Shown: positions 16,121 to 25,429 of the stretch, one piece after another
Layout of the letters: each line of letters opens with the position of its first letter
Position numbering within the stretch: position 1 is the stretch's first letter
Assembly: GCA_019694835.1 (NCBI GenBank)
Contig: JAIBBE010000014.1
Span: 131,573 to 195,572 of the forward strand
Direction: 5' to 3'
From: Fimbriimonadaceae bacterium
Lineage (GTDB): Bacteria; Armatimonadota; Fimbriimonadia; Fimbriimonadales; Fimbriimonadaceae
DNA length: 64,000 nucleotides
Notes under the pieces: model-generated
Told to the model about the DNA's origin: nothing
The model's input: the letters and a program-made list of their open reading frames with translations, nothing else
Databases searched by the model: none
Made by a program: the position numbers and the translations under genes

Positions 16121-18691
16121 GTGCAGCCCCAAACGCCGATGCTGCGGCAGTACTTCCAGTCTAAAGCAGACCATCCGGGGGTCTTGCTCGCCATGCGTGT
16201 CGGCGATTTTTACGAGTTCTATGGGGACGACGCGGTTCAAGCCGCTGAGACGCTTCAAATCACTCTCACCGGACGCGAAGACGGTACCAACGGACGCATC
16301 CCGATGGCGGGCGTGCCTTATCACTCGGTCGAAAAGTACCTCGCGCGTCTGGTACAAGCCGGACTGAAAGTCGCCTTGTGCGATCAGGTCGAAGACCCGA
16401 AAACCGCTAAAGGACTCGTGCGGCGTGCCGTCACCCGAGTCCTCACTCCTGGAACGCTCCTCGAAGACTCGATGCTCTCGGCCGGCCAGAACAACTTCCT
16501 CGCCGCCATCAGCCTGCTTCAAGATCGGGCTGGATTGGCAACTCTCGACCCGTCGACGGGGGAGTTTCTCGTCACCGAAGTGGAAGGCGAAGGGATCGCA
16601 GAGAGGCTTCTCCAGGAACTCGCGCGGATTCGTCCAAGTGAACTGCTCGTCGATTCCCGCCATCGCGAAATGGGTGACACGGCGGTGCGCGGTCTTGGCC
16701 TTATCCTCACGGAAGCCAACCAGGTCGATCTTTCGCGGGCAACATCCCAGCTTCTGCGCAGGTTTTCAGTTTCAAACCTGTCGGGTTATGGCTGCGAGGA
16801 CAAACCGAGCGCAATCCTCGCGGCCGCAATGGTGCTCTCCTATGCCGAGAAGAATGGATTGTCGCTGGCGCATGTCGACGGGCTGTCAACGTACTCCATC
16901 GGCGAGTTCATGGTGCTCGACCCTGCAACGCGCCGCAGTCTCGAGTTGACCCAGAACCTCGCCGATGGGGGCCGAAAGTACACGCTTATGTCGATCATGG
17001 ACGAAACCGCCACGCCTATGGGTGCGCGGCTCATTCGTCGGTGGTTGGAGCAACCGCTCCTCGATCCCGAAGCGATTCGGGCTCGACAGGGAGCCGTAAC
17101 GCGATTCATCGAAGAGGCGATCGTTCGCGGTGATGCCCGGCACGACTTGCGGCAGTTTGGCGACATCGAGAGGCTGGTGGGTCGGTCTGCTTCCGGTCTC
17201 GCGGGTCCACGCGACCTTGCCGCCTTACGATCGACACTTCTTGCTCTGCCACGGGTCGTCGCTGGCTTGCGGCGGGTCGCATTTGGTCGCCTCCAGGAGC
17301 TTTGCGGCGAGATCGGGGACCATCATGAGCTTGCCCGGATCCTGGACATGGCGCTGGTCGCTGAGCCTCCGCACTCAGTACGTGAGGGTGGCTTCATCAA
17401 AGAAGGTTTCGACCTCGAACTCGACAAACTTAGGGCGCTGACCCGCGATGGTCGGCAATTCATCGCCGAGCTCGAGGCGCGGGAGCGCGCATCGACCGGT
17501 ATCTCCGGGCTCAAGGTTGGCTACAACTCGGTGTTCGGGTACTACCTCGAGGTCTCGAAAGCGCATTCCGACCGCGTTCCTGCCGACTACATCCGCAAGC
17601 AAACGACGGCCAACGCAGAGCGCTATATCACGGCTGAACTCAAGGAACACGAGACGGCCGTCTTGGGGGCGGGAGATAAGGCGGCGGCGCTGGAAACCGA
17701 GCTTTTCGGCAGGCTTCGAGTTCGGGTTGCCGAACACTCTCGGGCCTTGCTGCAAACCGCCCGCGCGCTGGCAGAGTTGGACGTGCTCGCGAGCTTCGCC
17801 GAGGTCGCGGCTCACCGAGGCTACGTCAAGCCCGAAATCGTCGCAGAGGATTTAATAGCAATCGAAGGCGGAAGGCACCCGGTGGTTGAAGAGCACGGCG
17901 AGGCCTTCGTTCCGAACGACACACATTTGGGCCTGGAATCCGGTGCCCGTCTCATGATCCTCACGGGGCCGAACATGAGCGGAAAGTCGACCTACCTTCG
18001 CCAGACGGCGCTGATCGTGCTGCTGGCCCAAGTGGGTTCGTTCGTGCCGGCGAAGTCCTGCCGAGTCGGCATTTGCGACCGGGTGTTCGCCCGCATTGGA
18101 GCCAAAGACGAGCTCGCGCTTGGCCAAAGCACGTTCATGGTCGAAATGGTTGAGAGCGCGAATATCCTCAACCACGCCACCGCCGCGAGCCTGGTGATCT
18201 TGGATGAAGTTGGGCGCGGAACGAGCACCTACGACGGTATGGCGATCGCCTGGGCGATGGTCGAGCATCTCGTGGGCGTTGGGGCTAAGACAATGTTTGC
18301 CACTCACTATCACCAGTTGAACGCCGTCGCGGAACAAATGACGGGCGTCGCCAACTATCGAGTCGCGGTCGAAGAAATGGGGGATGACATCGTTTGGACA
18401 CATCGCGTACTGCCGGGAGGCACGGATCGCAGCTACGGGATCCACGTTGCACGAATGGCTGGTGTTCCGCCAGCGGTCTTGCTAAGGGCGGCCGAGATCC
18501 TCGGCGACCTAGAGCAAGTAGACCGAGCCCCAAAGGCTGTTCGCACGAGCCAAACCTACCAACTAACCCTCTTCGAAGTCGACGATGGCCCGGTCGTTCG
18601 AGAGCTTCGGACCCTTGACCTCGATCAGATGACCCCGGTACAGGCCCTGCAGAAGCTGGATTCGTTGAAGAAGAAGGCGACGCAGCGGTAG
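16121..18691 (+). CDS. mutS: DNA mismatch repair protein MutS
   Basis: Recognises mismatches and starts repair with MutL. Domain I has the mismatch-binding Phe-x-Glu region (MRVGDFYEFYGDDA). The ATPase domain has Walker A GPNMSGKSTYLRQT, Walker B SLVILDEVGRGTSTYDG and ATHYHQL. GTG 16121 is preferred over GTG 16100 because of the 6-base -10 spacing and because TPMLRQYF then sits at the usual distance from the start. About 856 residues, normal for MutS1. No mutL is seen nearby. Confidence 0.96.
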   Translation: MQPQTPMLRQYFQSKADHPGVLLAMRVGDFYEFYGDDAVQAAETLQITLTGREDGTNGRIPMAGVPYHSVEKYLARLVQAGLKVALCDQVEDPKTAKGLVRRAVTRVLTPGTLLEDSMLSAGQNNFLAAISLLQDRAGLATLDPSTGEFLVTEVEGEGIAERLLQELARIRPSELLVDSRHREMGDTAVRGLGLILTEANQVDLSRATSQLLRRFSVSNLSGYGCEDKPSAILAAAMVLSYAEKNGLSLAHVDGLSTYSIGEFMVLDPATRRSLELTQNLADGGRKYTLMSIMDETATPMGARLIRRWLEQPLLDPEAIRARQGAVTRFIEEAIVRGDARHDLRQFGDIERLVGRSASGLAGPRDLAALRSTLLALPRVVAGLRRVAFGRLQELCGEIGDHHELARILDMALVAEPPHSVREGGFIKEGFDLELDKLRALTRDGRQFIAELEARERASTGISGLKVGYNSVFGYYLEVSKAHSDRVPADYIRKQTTANAERYITAELKEHETAVLGAGDKAAALETELFGRLRVRVAEHSRALLQTARALAELDVLASFAEVAAHRGYVKPEIVAEDLIAIEGGRHPVVEEHGEAFVPNDTHLGLESGARLMILTGPNMSGKSTYLRQTALIVLLAQVGSFVPAKSCRVGICDRVFARIGAKDELALGQSTFMVEMVESANILNHATAASLVILDEVGRGTSTYDGMAIAWAMVEHLVGVGAKTMFATHYHQLNAVAEQMTGVANYRVAVEEMGDDIVWTHRVLPGGTDRSYGIHVARMAGVPPAVLLRAAEILGDLEQVDRAPKAVRTSQTYQLTLFEVDDGPVVRELRTLDLDQMTPVQALQKLDSLKKKATQR

Positions 18692-18698
18692 TTGGCAG

Positions 18699-18728
18699 GG
18701 CCGGGGTCCACGATTCAACACCCCGGCC
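18699..18728. terminator. Bidirectional hairpin between mutS and the propeller protein
   Basis: Nine-base perfect arms (18699-18707 and 18720-18728) around a 12-base loop in the short gap of two convergent genes. No T-run. Confidence 0.6.
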
Positions 18729-18740
18729 ACACCATCCGGC

Positions 18741-21700
18741 CTATCGCGTGACAGTGAACTGGACCGTTCGCGACGAACTTCCCAGCGACGCGGTGAACCG
18801 AGCGATCTGGTTGGTGGTCGGCCTCGTCGTCGGAACACTGACGACAATAGAGTTCCTTCCGGCAGCCACCGCCACGGTTGGTGAAACGACACGGGCAATC
18901 GGATTATCGACGCCGACGTTCACCACCATGCCGCCGGCTGGCGCAAGTGCCGAAAATCGAATCGTCATCCTGAATGTCGTTCCACCGCGGGCGCTGGTGG
19001 GACTTGGCGAGATGCTCGTGATGGTGATGGTCAGGAAGTTCAAGTTCACCGACTTGGAGACCTCTCCGAGGGTTGCGGTGATCGCAGCCGAGCCGGTTCC
19101 GTTCGCCGCACCGGTGGCTTGGAAGGTCGCCGTGAGGGCACCGGCGGGTACGGTCACCGAGCTCGGCACACTGATTTTTGATGGGTCTGCACTGGCGAGG
19201 TTGACCACCATGCCACCCGTCGGGGCTACGCCCGTGAGGCGCACAGTGCCCGTGAGGTTTCCGCCTTGAGTGATGGCGGTCGATGAGAACGTGAGCGTAG
19301 AAAGCGCAGGGGCTTTCACTTGAAGCGGCGCAACGATCGTCGTCGTGCCCTGACGGGCCGTGATGTTCACGTTGGTGTCAACCTCTACCGCACCCGTAGT
19401 GATGGTAAACGTTTTGGAGATCGTGCCTGCCGCGATGACGACCGACGGGGTCATCGTTACGGCCGGATTGTCTGAGGAAAGGTAGACGGTGCTGCCGCCA
19501 GATGGCGCGTTCATGATCAGTCTAAGGGTTCCGGTGACGTTCGTTCCGCCGACCACCGACGCGCTCGACAGGCCGAGCGTGGCAAGGAGGTTGGCGCGAA
19601 CCGTGGTCACTCCATCAGCTGATGATCCTGCCGCTGTTCCCGTAACGGTCACGACGGTATCGTTCTCGACCGATCCGGTCGAGAAGGCGAAGGTCTTCGA
19701 GGTTGCCCCTGCGGCGATTGCCACCGTGGCCGGTACGGTTACGGCCGGGTCGGATGAGGACAGCTGGACGATCAGCCCTCCCGTGGGTGCCGCAAAGTTG
19801 AGGGAAATCGATCCACTGCCGCTCGCGTTCTTCGCGATGTTGGCGGGCAGCGTGATCGACCTCATATAGGTTCGATTGATGCGGAACTGGGCCGACTTGG
19901 AAGTCGCCGCGTTCGTTGCGGTGACGGTCACGGTGGCATCAGCGGAAACGACGCTCGTCGTGATCGGAAACTCCACAGTCGTCTGACCGGCTGGAACAAC
20001 GACGCTTGAAGGAACCGTCACGTTGCTGTGCGTGTCTGTCACCGACACGGAGAATCCGCCTTCGGGGGCCGGGCCGTTCAGCCGCACCATACCGACGACC
20101 GGATTGCCGCCCACCACTGGATTGGGAGCGACCGTCAGAAGGTCGAGCAATTGCTTTCGAACGACCAATCCGTCGGTCACGCTGGCGCCGAGGGCCGTCG
20201 CCGTGATGATCACTTCCCCATCGGTGGGCGAGGCGGGAGTGGTTATCGGGAAGGTGATGCTCGTCGTGCCGGTCGCTACGCGCACCGAGGTCGGAACGCT
20301 CGCGACGCTGGAATTGGAACTCGACAGCATGACGGTTACGCCGGGCGAGGGTGCGGGCGAAGCGAGGGACACTTGCCCGGTCGCGCTCTGGCCGCTCACG
20401 ACTTCCTCGGGTGCGACGACGAGTTCGAACTGACCCGGTTCCGTGTACCGAACCGCGAATACGTCATCGGAAAGGCCAGGTTCACCAAGAGTCGAACCGC
20501 CAATCGAAATCGCGCCGAGATAGTTAGAGGCGACGCCGCATGGGTTCATGAAGCCCGAACCCGACGCGTTGTAGGTCATCGCGTAGGCCTGGGTTCCGTC
20601 CGGCTTCCACTTTACGAGGACCGCATCGCTGGTCAAGAGATCCAGGTCGAACGCCGAGTAGCCAACCACGAAGATGTCGCCATCCGGTTCCACACACATG
20701 CCCCGAGGTACATCCGGGCCGTTGTTGACGCCATTGTAGGCTCGCGACCACTGACGTGTGCCGTCGCTACCGTACTTGATGACGCCCATGTCATAGAGGT
20801 AAGCGCCATCGGCCATATCCTGGTAGCCGCAAACGACAATACTGCCGGTGCCGTCGATGCCGACGGCGACCGGGCTGACATCCCACCAGCCGGCCGGTTC
20901 TTCGACGGTCCAGGAGCGAACACCAGCTGAAGTGAATTTCTGGGTGACCCAATAGCCTTGCGAGAAGCCGGCCAGGACGATGGCGTTGGTGCCATTTTCC
21001 ACCGCGAGCGCGGTGCCTTCATCCCAAACGCCCGGGCCGTTGTAGCGTTGTTCCCAGAGCTTCGTACCGGTCGGACTGATTTTCAGCAGGAGCATGTCGA
21101 AATCAGTCAGGGCGTCGGAGGCGGTCCCCGCGATGATCACGTTGCCGAGCGAGTCGCACTTAATCGCGTTGGCAATCTCGTTGCGCCCTCCGGTCGAGGT
21201 GTAGCGGTAGAGCCACTGCTGCGCACCGAGCGAGCTGTACTTGATCGTTACGATATCCGTCGCTGCCGAGTTGGTTGCGGCCGAGGTCCCGGTAATGATG
21301 ACGTTGCCCGATCCATCCAGGGCAAGACCATTAGCCACCGAATATCCATTCACGGTGTCCTGGAAGCGCTGCACCCACTGCCTCACTCCCGACGAGTTGT
21401 ACTTGAGCAAGGCAAATGAAGTGCCCGAGGTACCGGCAACATACACGTTGCCTGCCGAATCGAGGGCGACTTCGCTGGCCACGTCTTGATCGGTGGAGGT
21501 ACCGGCATAGGTCGCGGACCACATCAGGCCGCCGGACGCATTGAACTTGGCGATCCACATATCGGCGTCTGAACCGCTATAGGTCTGTCCGACAACGACC
21601 AACGCGCCGGCGCTATCGGTCGCCATCGCAACCGCGCTGTCCTGCAAGTTGCCGGGACTGTTGTAGCGAATGTTCCACGACTCACTGGCGACTTGAGCCT

Positions 21701-21761
21701 GGCTCAGGCAGTGAAAGGTGGCCAGTGCCACTATCGATGCGAATCGGGTCAGGATCTTCAT
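18741..21761 (-). CDS. Large secreted protein: SBBP-type beta-propeller plus six Ig-like repeats
   Basis: Start ATG 21761, signal peptide KILTRFASIVALATFHCLSQ. Residues ~25-440 contain repeated units of the SBBP type (DSAGNVYVAGTSG, DGSGNVIITGTS, DSLGNVIIAGTA), each about 50 residues, forming a propeller. The rest is six tandem ~90-residue Ig-like units with the pattern V..G..v.G.v.L...AP.GG..V.L.S.....VP..V.V.AG..t..F.I.T. About 1006 residues. No catalytic motif and no sorting signal at the C-terminus (ends VQFTVTR). Probably extracellular or surface structural/adhesive; the role is inferred only from architecture. Confidence 0.8.
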   Translation of the reverse strand: MKILTRFASIVALATFHCLSQAQVASESWNIRYNSPGNLQDSAVAMATDSAGALVVVGQTYSGSDADMWIAKFNASGGLMWSATYAGTSTDQDVASEVALDSAGNVYVAGTSGTSFALLKYNSSGVRQWVQRFQDTVNGYSVANGLALDGSGNVIITGTSAATNSAATDIVTIKYSSLGAQQWLYRYTSTGGRNEIANAIKCDSLGNVIIAGTASDALTDFDMLLLKISPTGTKLWEQRYNGPGVWDEGTALAVENGTNAIVLAGFSQGYWVTQKFTSAGVRSWTVEEPAGWWDVSPVAVGIDGTGSIVVCGYQDMADGAYLYDMGVIKYGSDGTRQWSRAYNGVNNGPDVPRGMCVEPDGDIFVVGYSAFDLDLLTSDAVLVKWKPDGTQAYAMTYNASGSGFMNPCGVASNYLGAISIGGSTLGEPGLSDDVFAVRYTEPGQFELVVAPEEVVSGQSATGQVSLASPAPSPGVTVMLSSSNSSVASVPTSVRVATGTTSITFPITTPASPTDGEVIITATALGASVTDGLVVRKQLLDLLTVAPNPVVGGNPVVGMVRLNGPAPEGGFSVSVTDTHSNVTVPSSVVVPAGQTTVEFPITTSVVSADATVTVTATNAATSKSAQFRINRTYMRSITLPANIAKNASGSGSISLNFAAPTGGLIVQLSSSDPAVTVPATVAIAAGATSKTFAFSTGSVENDTVVTVTGTAAGSSADGVTTVRANLLATLGLSSASVVGGTNVTGTLRLIMNAPSGGSTVYLSSDNPAVTMTPSVVIAAGTISKTFTITTGAVEVDTNVNITARQGTTTIVAPLQVKAPALSTLTFSSTAITQGGNLTGTVRLTGVAPTGGMVVNLASADPSKISVPSSVTVPAGALTATFQATGAANGTGSAAITATLGEVSKSVNLNFLTITITSISPSPTSARGGTTFRMTIRFSALAPAGGMVVNVGVDNPIARVVSPTVAVAAGRNSIVVSVPTTRPTTNQIARFTASLGSSSRTVQFTVTR

Positions 21762-21848
21762 AGAAATTTCCGGCGGGGAATCGCCGAGAAATCTATTCCG
21801 CAACGCGCCTGCGCATCAACCGGCAACGGTACGAGACGAGCCGCTCGA

Positions 21849-21878
21849 ACAAAAAAAGACCACCCTTTTCGGGTGGTC
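21849..21878 (-). terminator. Rho-independent terminator of the PEP-CTERM gene
   Basis: Minus-strand hairpin GACCACCC / GGGTGGTC (21858-21865, 21871-21878) followed by seven Ts. Textbook intrinsic terminator. Confidence 0.9.
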
Positions 21879-21901
21879 AGAGGTTCTTTCCAGAAGCTCG
21901 T

Positions 21902-22540
21902 CTACGAACGCTTGCGGCGGCTTCGGATCAGGGCGACGACGCCTGCGCTCAGGGCGATGATCGTTCCCGGTTCGGGGACGACGCTCACCTGCGCATCATC
22001 GAAGAACGTCGCTCCACCCGCGAACGGGGTTGAGTCAAGTTGAACGAAGAGGAGGAACAGTGAGCCGTGGTCCGTGTTGGCCGGGGCCGCTCCCAGGCTC
22101 GCCGTCATGAGTTGGAACTGGTCGAAGGGAGTATTGCGAGTGATTCGGACCGCCGATTCCTGGGCAAGGATGTCGTTGTTGCCGGCATCCCGATAAATGA
22201 GTTTCAGCACCGCGAAGTTGTCGCCGGACATCGCGTCTGTCGACATGTTCAGCCCATAGACGCTTGCCGAGGCGGTCTGGCCGGGGGCAATGGCGAAATC
22301 CTGGTAGGCACCAGTCACGTTGGTACCACCGCTAAAGTTGCCAAACATCTTCATCGAGAACGTGCCGGTCCGCGCTCCAACGGGCTCACGATAGGCGTTC
22401 CCGAACTTAAACCAGTTCGTGGCATCGGCGCCCGAACCATTCTCGAAGCTCCCGTTCAGGATTTGTGCCTGTGACACGGTCGTGATGGCAAAGAGCCCAA
22501 CTAGGGCAACGGCGTGGCTCAACTTCATTGTTCGAATCAT
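21902..22540 (-). CDS. Surface protein with carbohydrate-binding-like domain and PEP-CTERM sorting signal
   Basis: Signal peptide ending VSQAQ, then a ~155-residue domain (starts ILNGSFENGSGADATNWFKF; core GGTNVTGAYQDFAIAPGQ; end STPFAGGATFFDDAQVSV). This is closely similar to domains in the genes at 22658-23680 and 29279-30601. The C-terminus is a PEP-CTERM signal: VPEPGT, hydrophobic helix, RSRRKRS. It would be processed by exosortase, which is not in the window. Start ATG 22540 has GAGGA 9 bases before it. Two operator copies precede it, so it belongs to the LacI regulon. The domain is inferred to be a galactose-binding-like/CBM fold. Confidence 0.82.
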   Translation of the reverse strand: MIRTMKLSHAVALVGLFAITTVSQAQILNGSFENGSGADATNWFKFGNAYREPVGARTGTFSMKMFGNFSGGTNVTGAYQDFAIAPGQTASASVYGLNMSTDAMSGDNFAVLKLIYRDAGNNDILAQESAVRITRNTPFDQFQLMTASLGAAPANTDHGSLFLLFVQLDSTPFAGGATFFDDAQVSVVPEPGTIIALSAGVVALIRSRRKRS

Positions 22541-22563
22541 TATCTTCACTCCTCTGCGATTTC

Positions 22564-22596
22564 CGAAACGTTTCGCGAAACGTTTCTCATACTATA
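22564..22596 (-). promoter_or_regulatory. Promoter with two tandem LacI-type operators
   Basis: Perfect palindrome CGAAACGTTTCG at 22564-22575 and an overlapping near-copy (one mismatch) at 22575-22586. Both lie immediately downstream of the minus-strand -10 TATAGT (22591-22596). Operators over the transcription start indicate repression. Confidence 0.8.
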
Positions 22597-22657
22597 CACC
22601 ACATTTCTGTTGGTGCGGAGAAAACAGGTAGGACTACCTGCTTTCTCCCATGCACTC

Positions 22658-23680
22658 CTAGTCCCCGCCCAGCCCGTAGTTGGAGCTGAGAATCGCGTAA
22701 TCGGCAATGTCCACGGCGTCGTCGCCATTGAGGTCGGCAACAGGATTCCAGTTGCCAGAACCTGGGTCGGCCCCGTACGCTGCAGACAGGACTGAGTAGT
22801 CGCCGATGCCAACTTCATTGTCGCCGTCACAGTCGCCGTTGGTCAGGCTGAAGCTGAGGCCAGAAACACCGCTGGAAGTCAGATTAACCGTCGTGCCGTA
22901 CTGTTTGGCCAACCAATGAGGAGCCTTGACGACGACGTCGTGCAGCCCTGAACGGGATGTCGTGCAATTGAAGCCACCATTGGCATCCATCGCGACATTC
23001 GAGATGGTCTCTACGTCGACACCACCCTGGCGCAAGACGACGGTCAGCGGCTGACTGGCGGGACTGGCACCCCAATCGCCCAAAGTGACGGTGCCCGAGA
23101 TTGCATTCGCACCGCCGACGCTCACGGAGACGTCGTCGAAGAACGTGGATCCGCCGGCGAACGGCGTCGACTCGAGTTGCAGGAACAAAAGGAAGACCGA
23201 ACCGTGATGCGTATTCGCGGGGGCAGGTCCCAAGCTGGCGGCCAGCAGCTGATACTGATCAACCGGTGTATTGCGATCAATTCGAATTGACTCGCTAGAG
23301 ACCAGGTCGTTGTTATTGATATCACGATAGATCAGTTTCAACAGTGCAAAGTTATCGCCCGACATCGGATCAAACGAAGCCGTCTGCGCATAGACACTTG
23401 CTGCTGCGGTTTGCCCGGGGCTGATCGCGAAGTCTTGGAAGGTACCTGTGACATTGGTTCCGCCCGTGAAATTGCCGAACATCTTCATCGTGAACGAACC
23501 CGTTCGTGGAACAAGCTCCTCGCGATAGCAGTTGCCAAACTGGAACCAGACCGACGCCGCAGATCCTGTGCCCAGCTCAAAGCTCGGATTCTGAATCTGC
23601 GCATTGGCAAACGACGTTGCGCCCACAAGGGTGGTTAGGGCGAGAGACTGGATTAGCAGTCTCAGTTTCGTAAGTTTCAT
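22658..23680 (-). CDS. Secreted protein: carbohydrate-binding-like domain plus dockerin-like module
   Basis: Signal peptide ending SFANAQ, then the same ~155-residue domain as the PEP-CTERM neighbour (GGTNVTGTFQDFAISPGQ, LLKLIYRDINNNDL, STPFAGGSTFFDDVSVSV). Next is a ~90-residue beta-sandwich (SGTVTLGDWGASPASQPLTV, VVKAPHWLAKQYGTT). Last are two dockerin-like repeats (DCDGDNEVGIGDYSVL, DLNGDDAVDIADYAIL), ending GLGGD. Strong GAGGAG ribosome-binding site. It follows the GH1 gene by 42 bases on the same strand and is probably the last gene of the lacI operon. A glycan-binding accessory role is inferred. Confidence 0.82.
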   Translation of the reverse strand: MKLTKLRLLIQSLALTTLVGATSFANAQIQNPSFELGTGSAASVWFQFGNCYREELVPRTGSFTMKMFGNFTGGTNVTGTFQDFAISPGQTAAASVYAQTASFDPMSGDNFALLKLIYRDINNNDLVSSESIRIDRNTPVDQYQLLAASLGPAPANTHHGSVFLLFLQLESTPFAGGSTFFDDVSVSVGGANAISGTVTLGDWGASPASQPLTVVLRQGGVDVETISNVAMDANGGFNCTTSRSGLHDVVVKAPHWLAKQYGTTVNLTSSGVSGLSFSLTNGDCDGDNEVGIGDYSVLSAAYGADPGSGNWNPVADLNGDDAVDIADYAILSSNYGLGGD

Positions 23681-23722
23681 CTCATCATCTCCTCTGTCTA
23701 TCTCATCAATGACAATATTTTC

Positions 23723-25141
23723 TTAATACGTTACAGCTGTCGCTGGATCACTCGCGACAATGACGGCCGATCCGGACGGCATAACGGGATCAGGAAGTCC
23801 GTTACGCTCGATCACCTGCCGATACCAGTGTCCCGAGTCTTTAATGACTCTCTTCTGCGTCGCGAAATCAACATGAATCAGCCCAAAGCGATGCCGGTAG
23901 CCTTCTGCCCATTCGAAATTATCCATCAGGCTCCAATGGAAATAACCATGAACAGGATAACCTTCCTTGTGCGCCCTGTGGAGGCTTCTCAAGTATCGCG
24001 TTGTGAAGTCGATCCGCTGGTGGTCATGCACGCGACCATCTTCTGCGACCCAGTCAAGAGAGCTTAATCCATTCTCCGCGATCATCACGGGCAATCCATA
24101 GCGCTCGTGATGGAATCGTACGGACCAGTAGAGACCGTCCGGGGTTATGGGCCAATCGAATCCGGTTCTCGGATGACCGGGGACTTGTTCTACGACTTCC
24201 GGCATCCCATCGGCTCCACTTCGTACGTGAGGTGCGGAGTAGAAGTTGAGCCCAAGCATATCGATGGGCTGATTCATCAGCTCCAATTCTTCTTTCGAGA
24301 CTTCTGGCCCGTAGGGAGTAAGCACCTTAACACACTCTTCAGGCCACTCACCCTTGAGCACTGGATCAAGATAGAGCCTTGCGAACCAGAACCGACGATC
24401 CTTCGCCTGAACTCCGAACGTAAAGTCGCGGGCTGCCTGGATATTCTCCGGGCTTTCGTCTACCGGAATCCCGATATGGCTGATCGGTACATAGCCAATA
24501 GTGGCGTTGGTCTTCGATTCGCTTCGCAGAATCTGCACCGACCGACCGTGGGCCATTAGCGCATGTTTCGTGGCCAAGAAGAACTCGGGCCAATCCAGCC
24601 TAAGACCCGGTGCATGGACACCATCGACATGTCCGAGCCCGAGAAAACAAGGCGGCTCGTTAAGGGTCCACCAATTCTGAATGCGATCGGAAAAGCGCTC
24701 GGCAATCAGTGATGTGTAGTCCCCAAACCACTCGACGCTGTCTCGGTTGAGCCAGCCTCCTCGCAAAAAGAGGGCGTAAGGATAGTCCCAATGGAAAAGT
24801 GTGGCGTAGGGAACGATGTCATGTTCCAACAGTGAGTCAATCAGGCGATCGTAAAACTCTACACCCTGCGCATTTACTCGACCGACTCCCTCTGGCAGGA
24901 GTCTCGACCACGAGAAGGAGAATCGATAGGCTTGAAGTCCAATTTCTCGCATGAGCGAAACGTCCTGTCGGTACCTTACGACGTGATCACAGGCCGTATC
25001 GCCACTTTGCCGACCAAGTACCGCACCTTCGCGAAGGCAAAATCGATCCCAAACTGAAGGCCCTCGTCCATTGGCGGTTGAGCCCTCAACTTGGTATGCA
25101 GCGGCCGCCGCTCCCCACACAAAGTTCTCGCTAAAAGTCAT
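23723..25141 (-). CDS. GH1 beta-glucosidase
   Basis: Hydrolyses beta-glucosides to glucose; no signal peptide, so it acts inside the cell on imported oligosaccharides. GH1 hallmarks: FVWGAAAAAYQVEG at the N-terminus, acid/base Glu in TLNEPPCF, nucleophile Glu in VMIAENGLSS, and the C-terminal HWSLMDNFEWAEGY. Start ATG 25141 follows the upstream stop by 8 bases; a TTG at 25153 overlapping that stop is the alternative. About 472 residues. Fourth gene of the LacI operon; with the GH16 enzyme it suggests beta-glucan or laminarin degradation. Confidence 0.92.
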   Translation of the reverse strand: MTFSENFVWGAAAAAYQVEGSTANGRGPSVWDRFCLREGAVLGRQSGDTACDHVVRYRQDVSLMREIGLQAYRFSFSWSRLLPEGVGRVNAQGVEFYDRLIDSLLEHDIVPYATLFHWDYPYALFLRGGWLNRDSVEWFGDYTSLIAERFSDRIQNWWTLNEPPCFLGLGHVDGVHAPGLRLDWPEFFLATKHALMAHGRSVQILRSESKTNATIGYVPISHIGIPVDESPENIQAARDFTFGVQAKDRRFWFARLYLDPVLKGEWPEECVKVLTPYGPEVSKEELELMNQPIDMLGLNFYSAPHVRSGADGMPEVVEQVPGHPRTGFDWPITPDGLYWSVRFHHERYGLPVMIAENGLSSLDWVAEDGRVHDHQRIDFTTRYLRSLHRAHKEGYPVHGYFHWSLMDNFEWAEGYRHRFGLIHVDFATQKRVIKDSGHWYRQVIERNGLPDPVMPSGSAVIVASDPATAVTY

Positions 25142-25149
25142 AGATCTGC

Positions 25150-25416
25150 TCAACGACCCGGCGCAGGCTGACTCGAATCCGAGTTGGCACTACCCTTCTC
25201 GACCCCATACTTCTTGGTCTGTTCCTCGATCATCTTCTGCATTTCCGGCGTCATCTTGTCCTTCATGTAAGCGGGCACTGCTTCTTCACCAACGGTGATG
25301 GGAGCACGGGGCAGTTCCGGCGGGCCCTGAACGCCTTTCCAGATAAGGAGTGCGCCAAGGCCTACCACTACCGCTATCGCCGTTACGACCACAGGCATAG
25401 GAATGCTCTTCTTCAT
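25150..25416 (-). CDS. Small single-pass membrane protein linked to the pseudopilin
   Basis: 88 residues: a short basic N-terminus (KKSIP), one hydrophobic helix (VVVTAIAVVVGLGALLIW), then a Pro-rich and charged soluble part (MTPEMQKMIEEQTKKYG). It lies 13 bases after the pseudopilin stop and immediately before the GH1 gene. Function unknown; the position suggests a partner of the pseudopilin in envelope assembly or secretion. Confidence 0.72.
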   Translation of the reverse strand: MKKSIPMPVVVTAIAVVVGLGALLIWKGVQGPPELPRAPITVGEEAVPAYMKDKMTPEMQKMIEEQTKKYGVEKGSANSDSSQPAPGR

Positions 25417-25429
25417 CTCTTAACCTAGA

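Noticed and set aside
18741..21761. DNA tandem repeats in the propeller/Ig-like gene
   Set aside because: The repeats are clear at the protein level but diverged at the DNA level; no recent duplication or satellite structure is visible.
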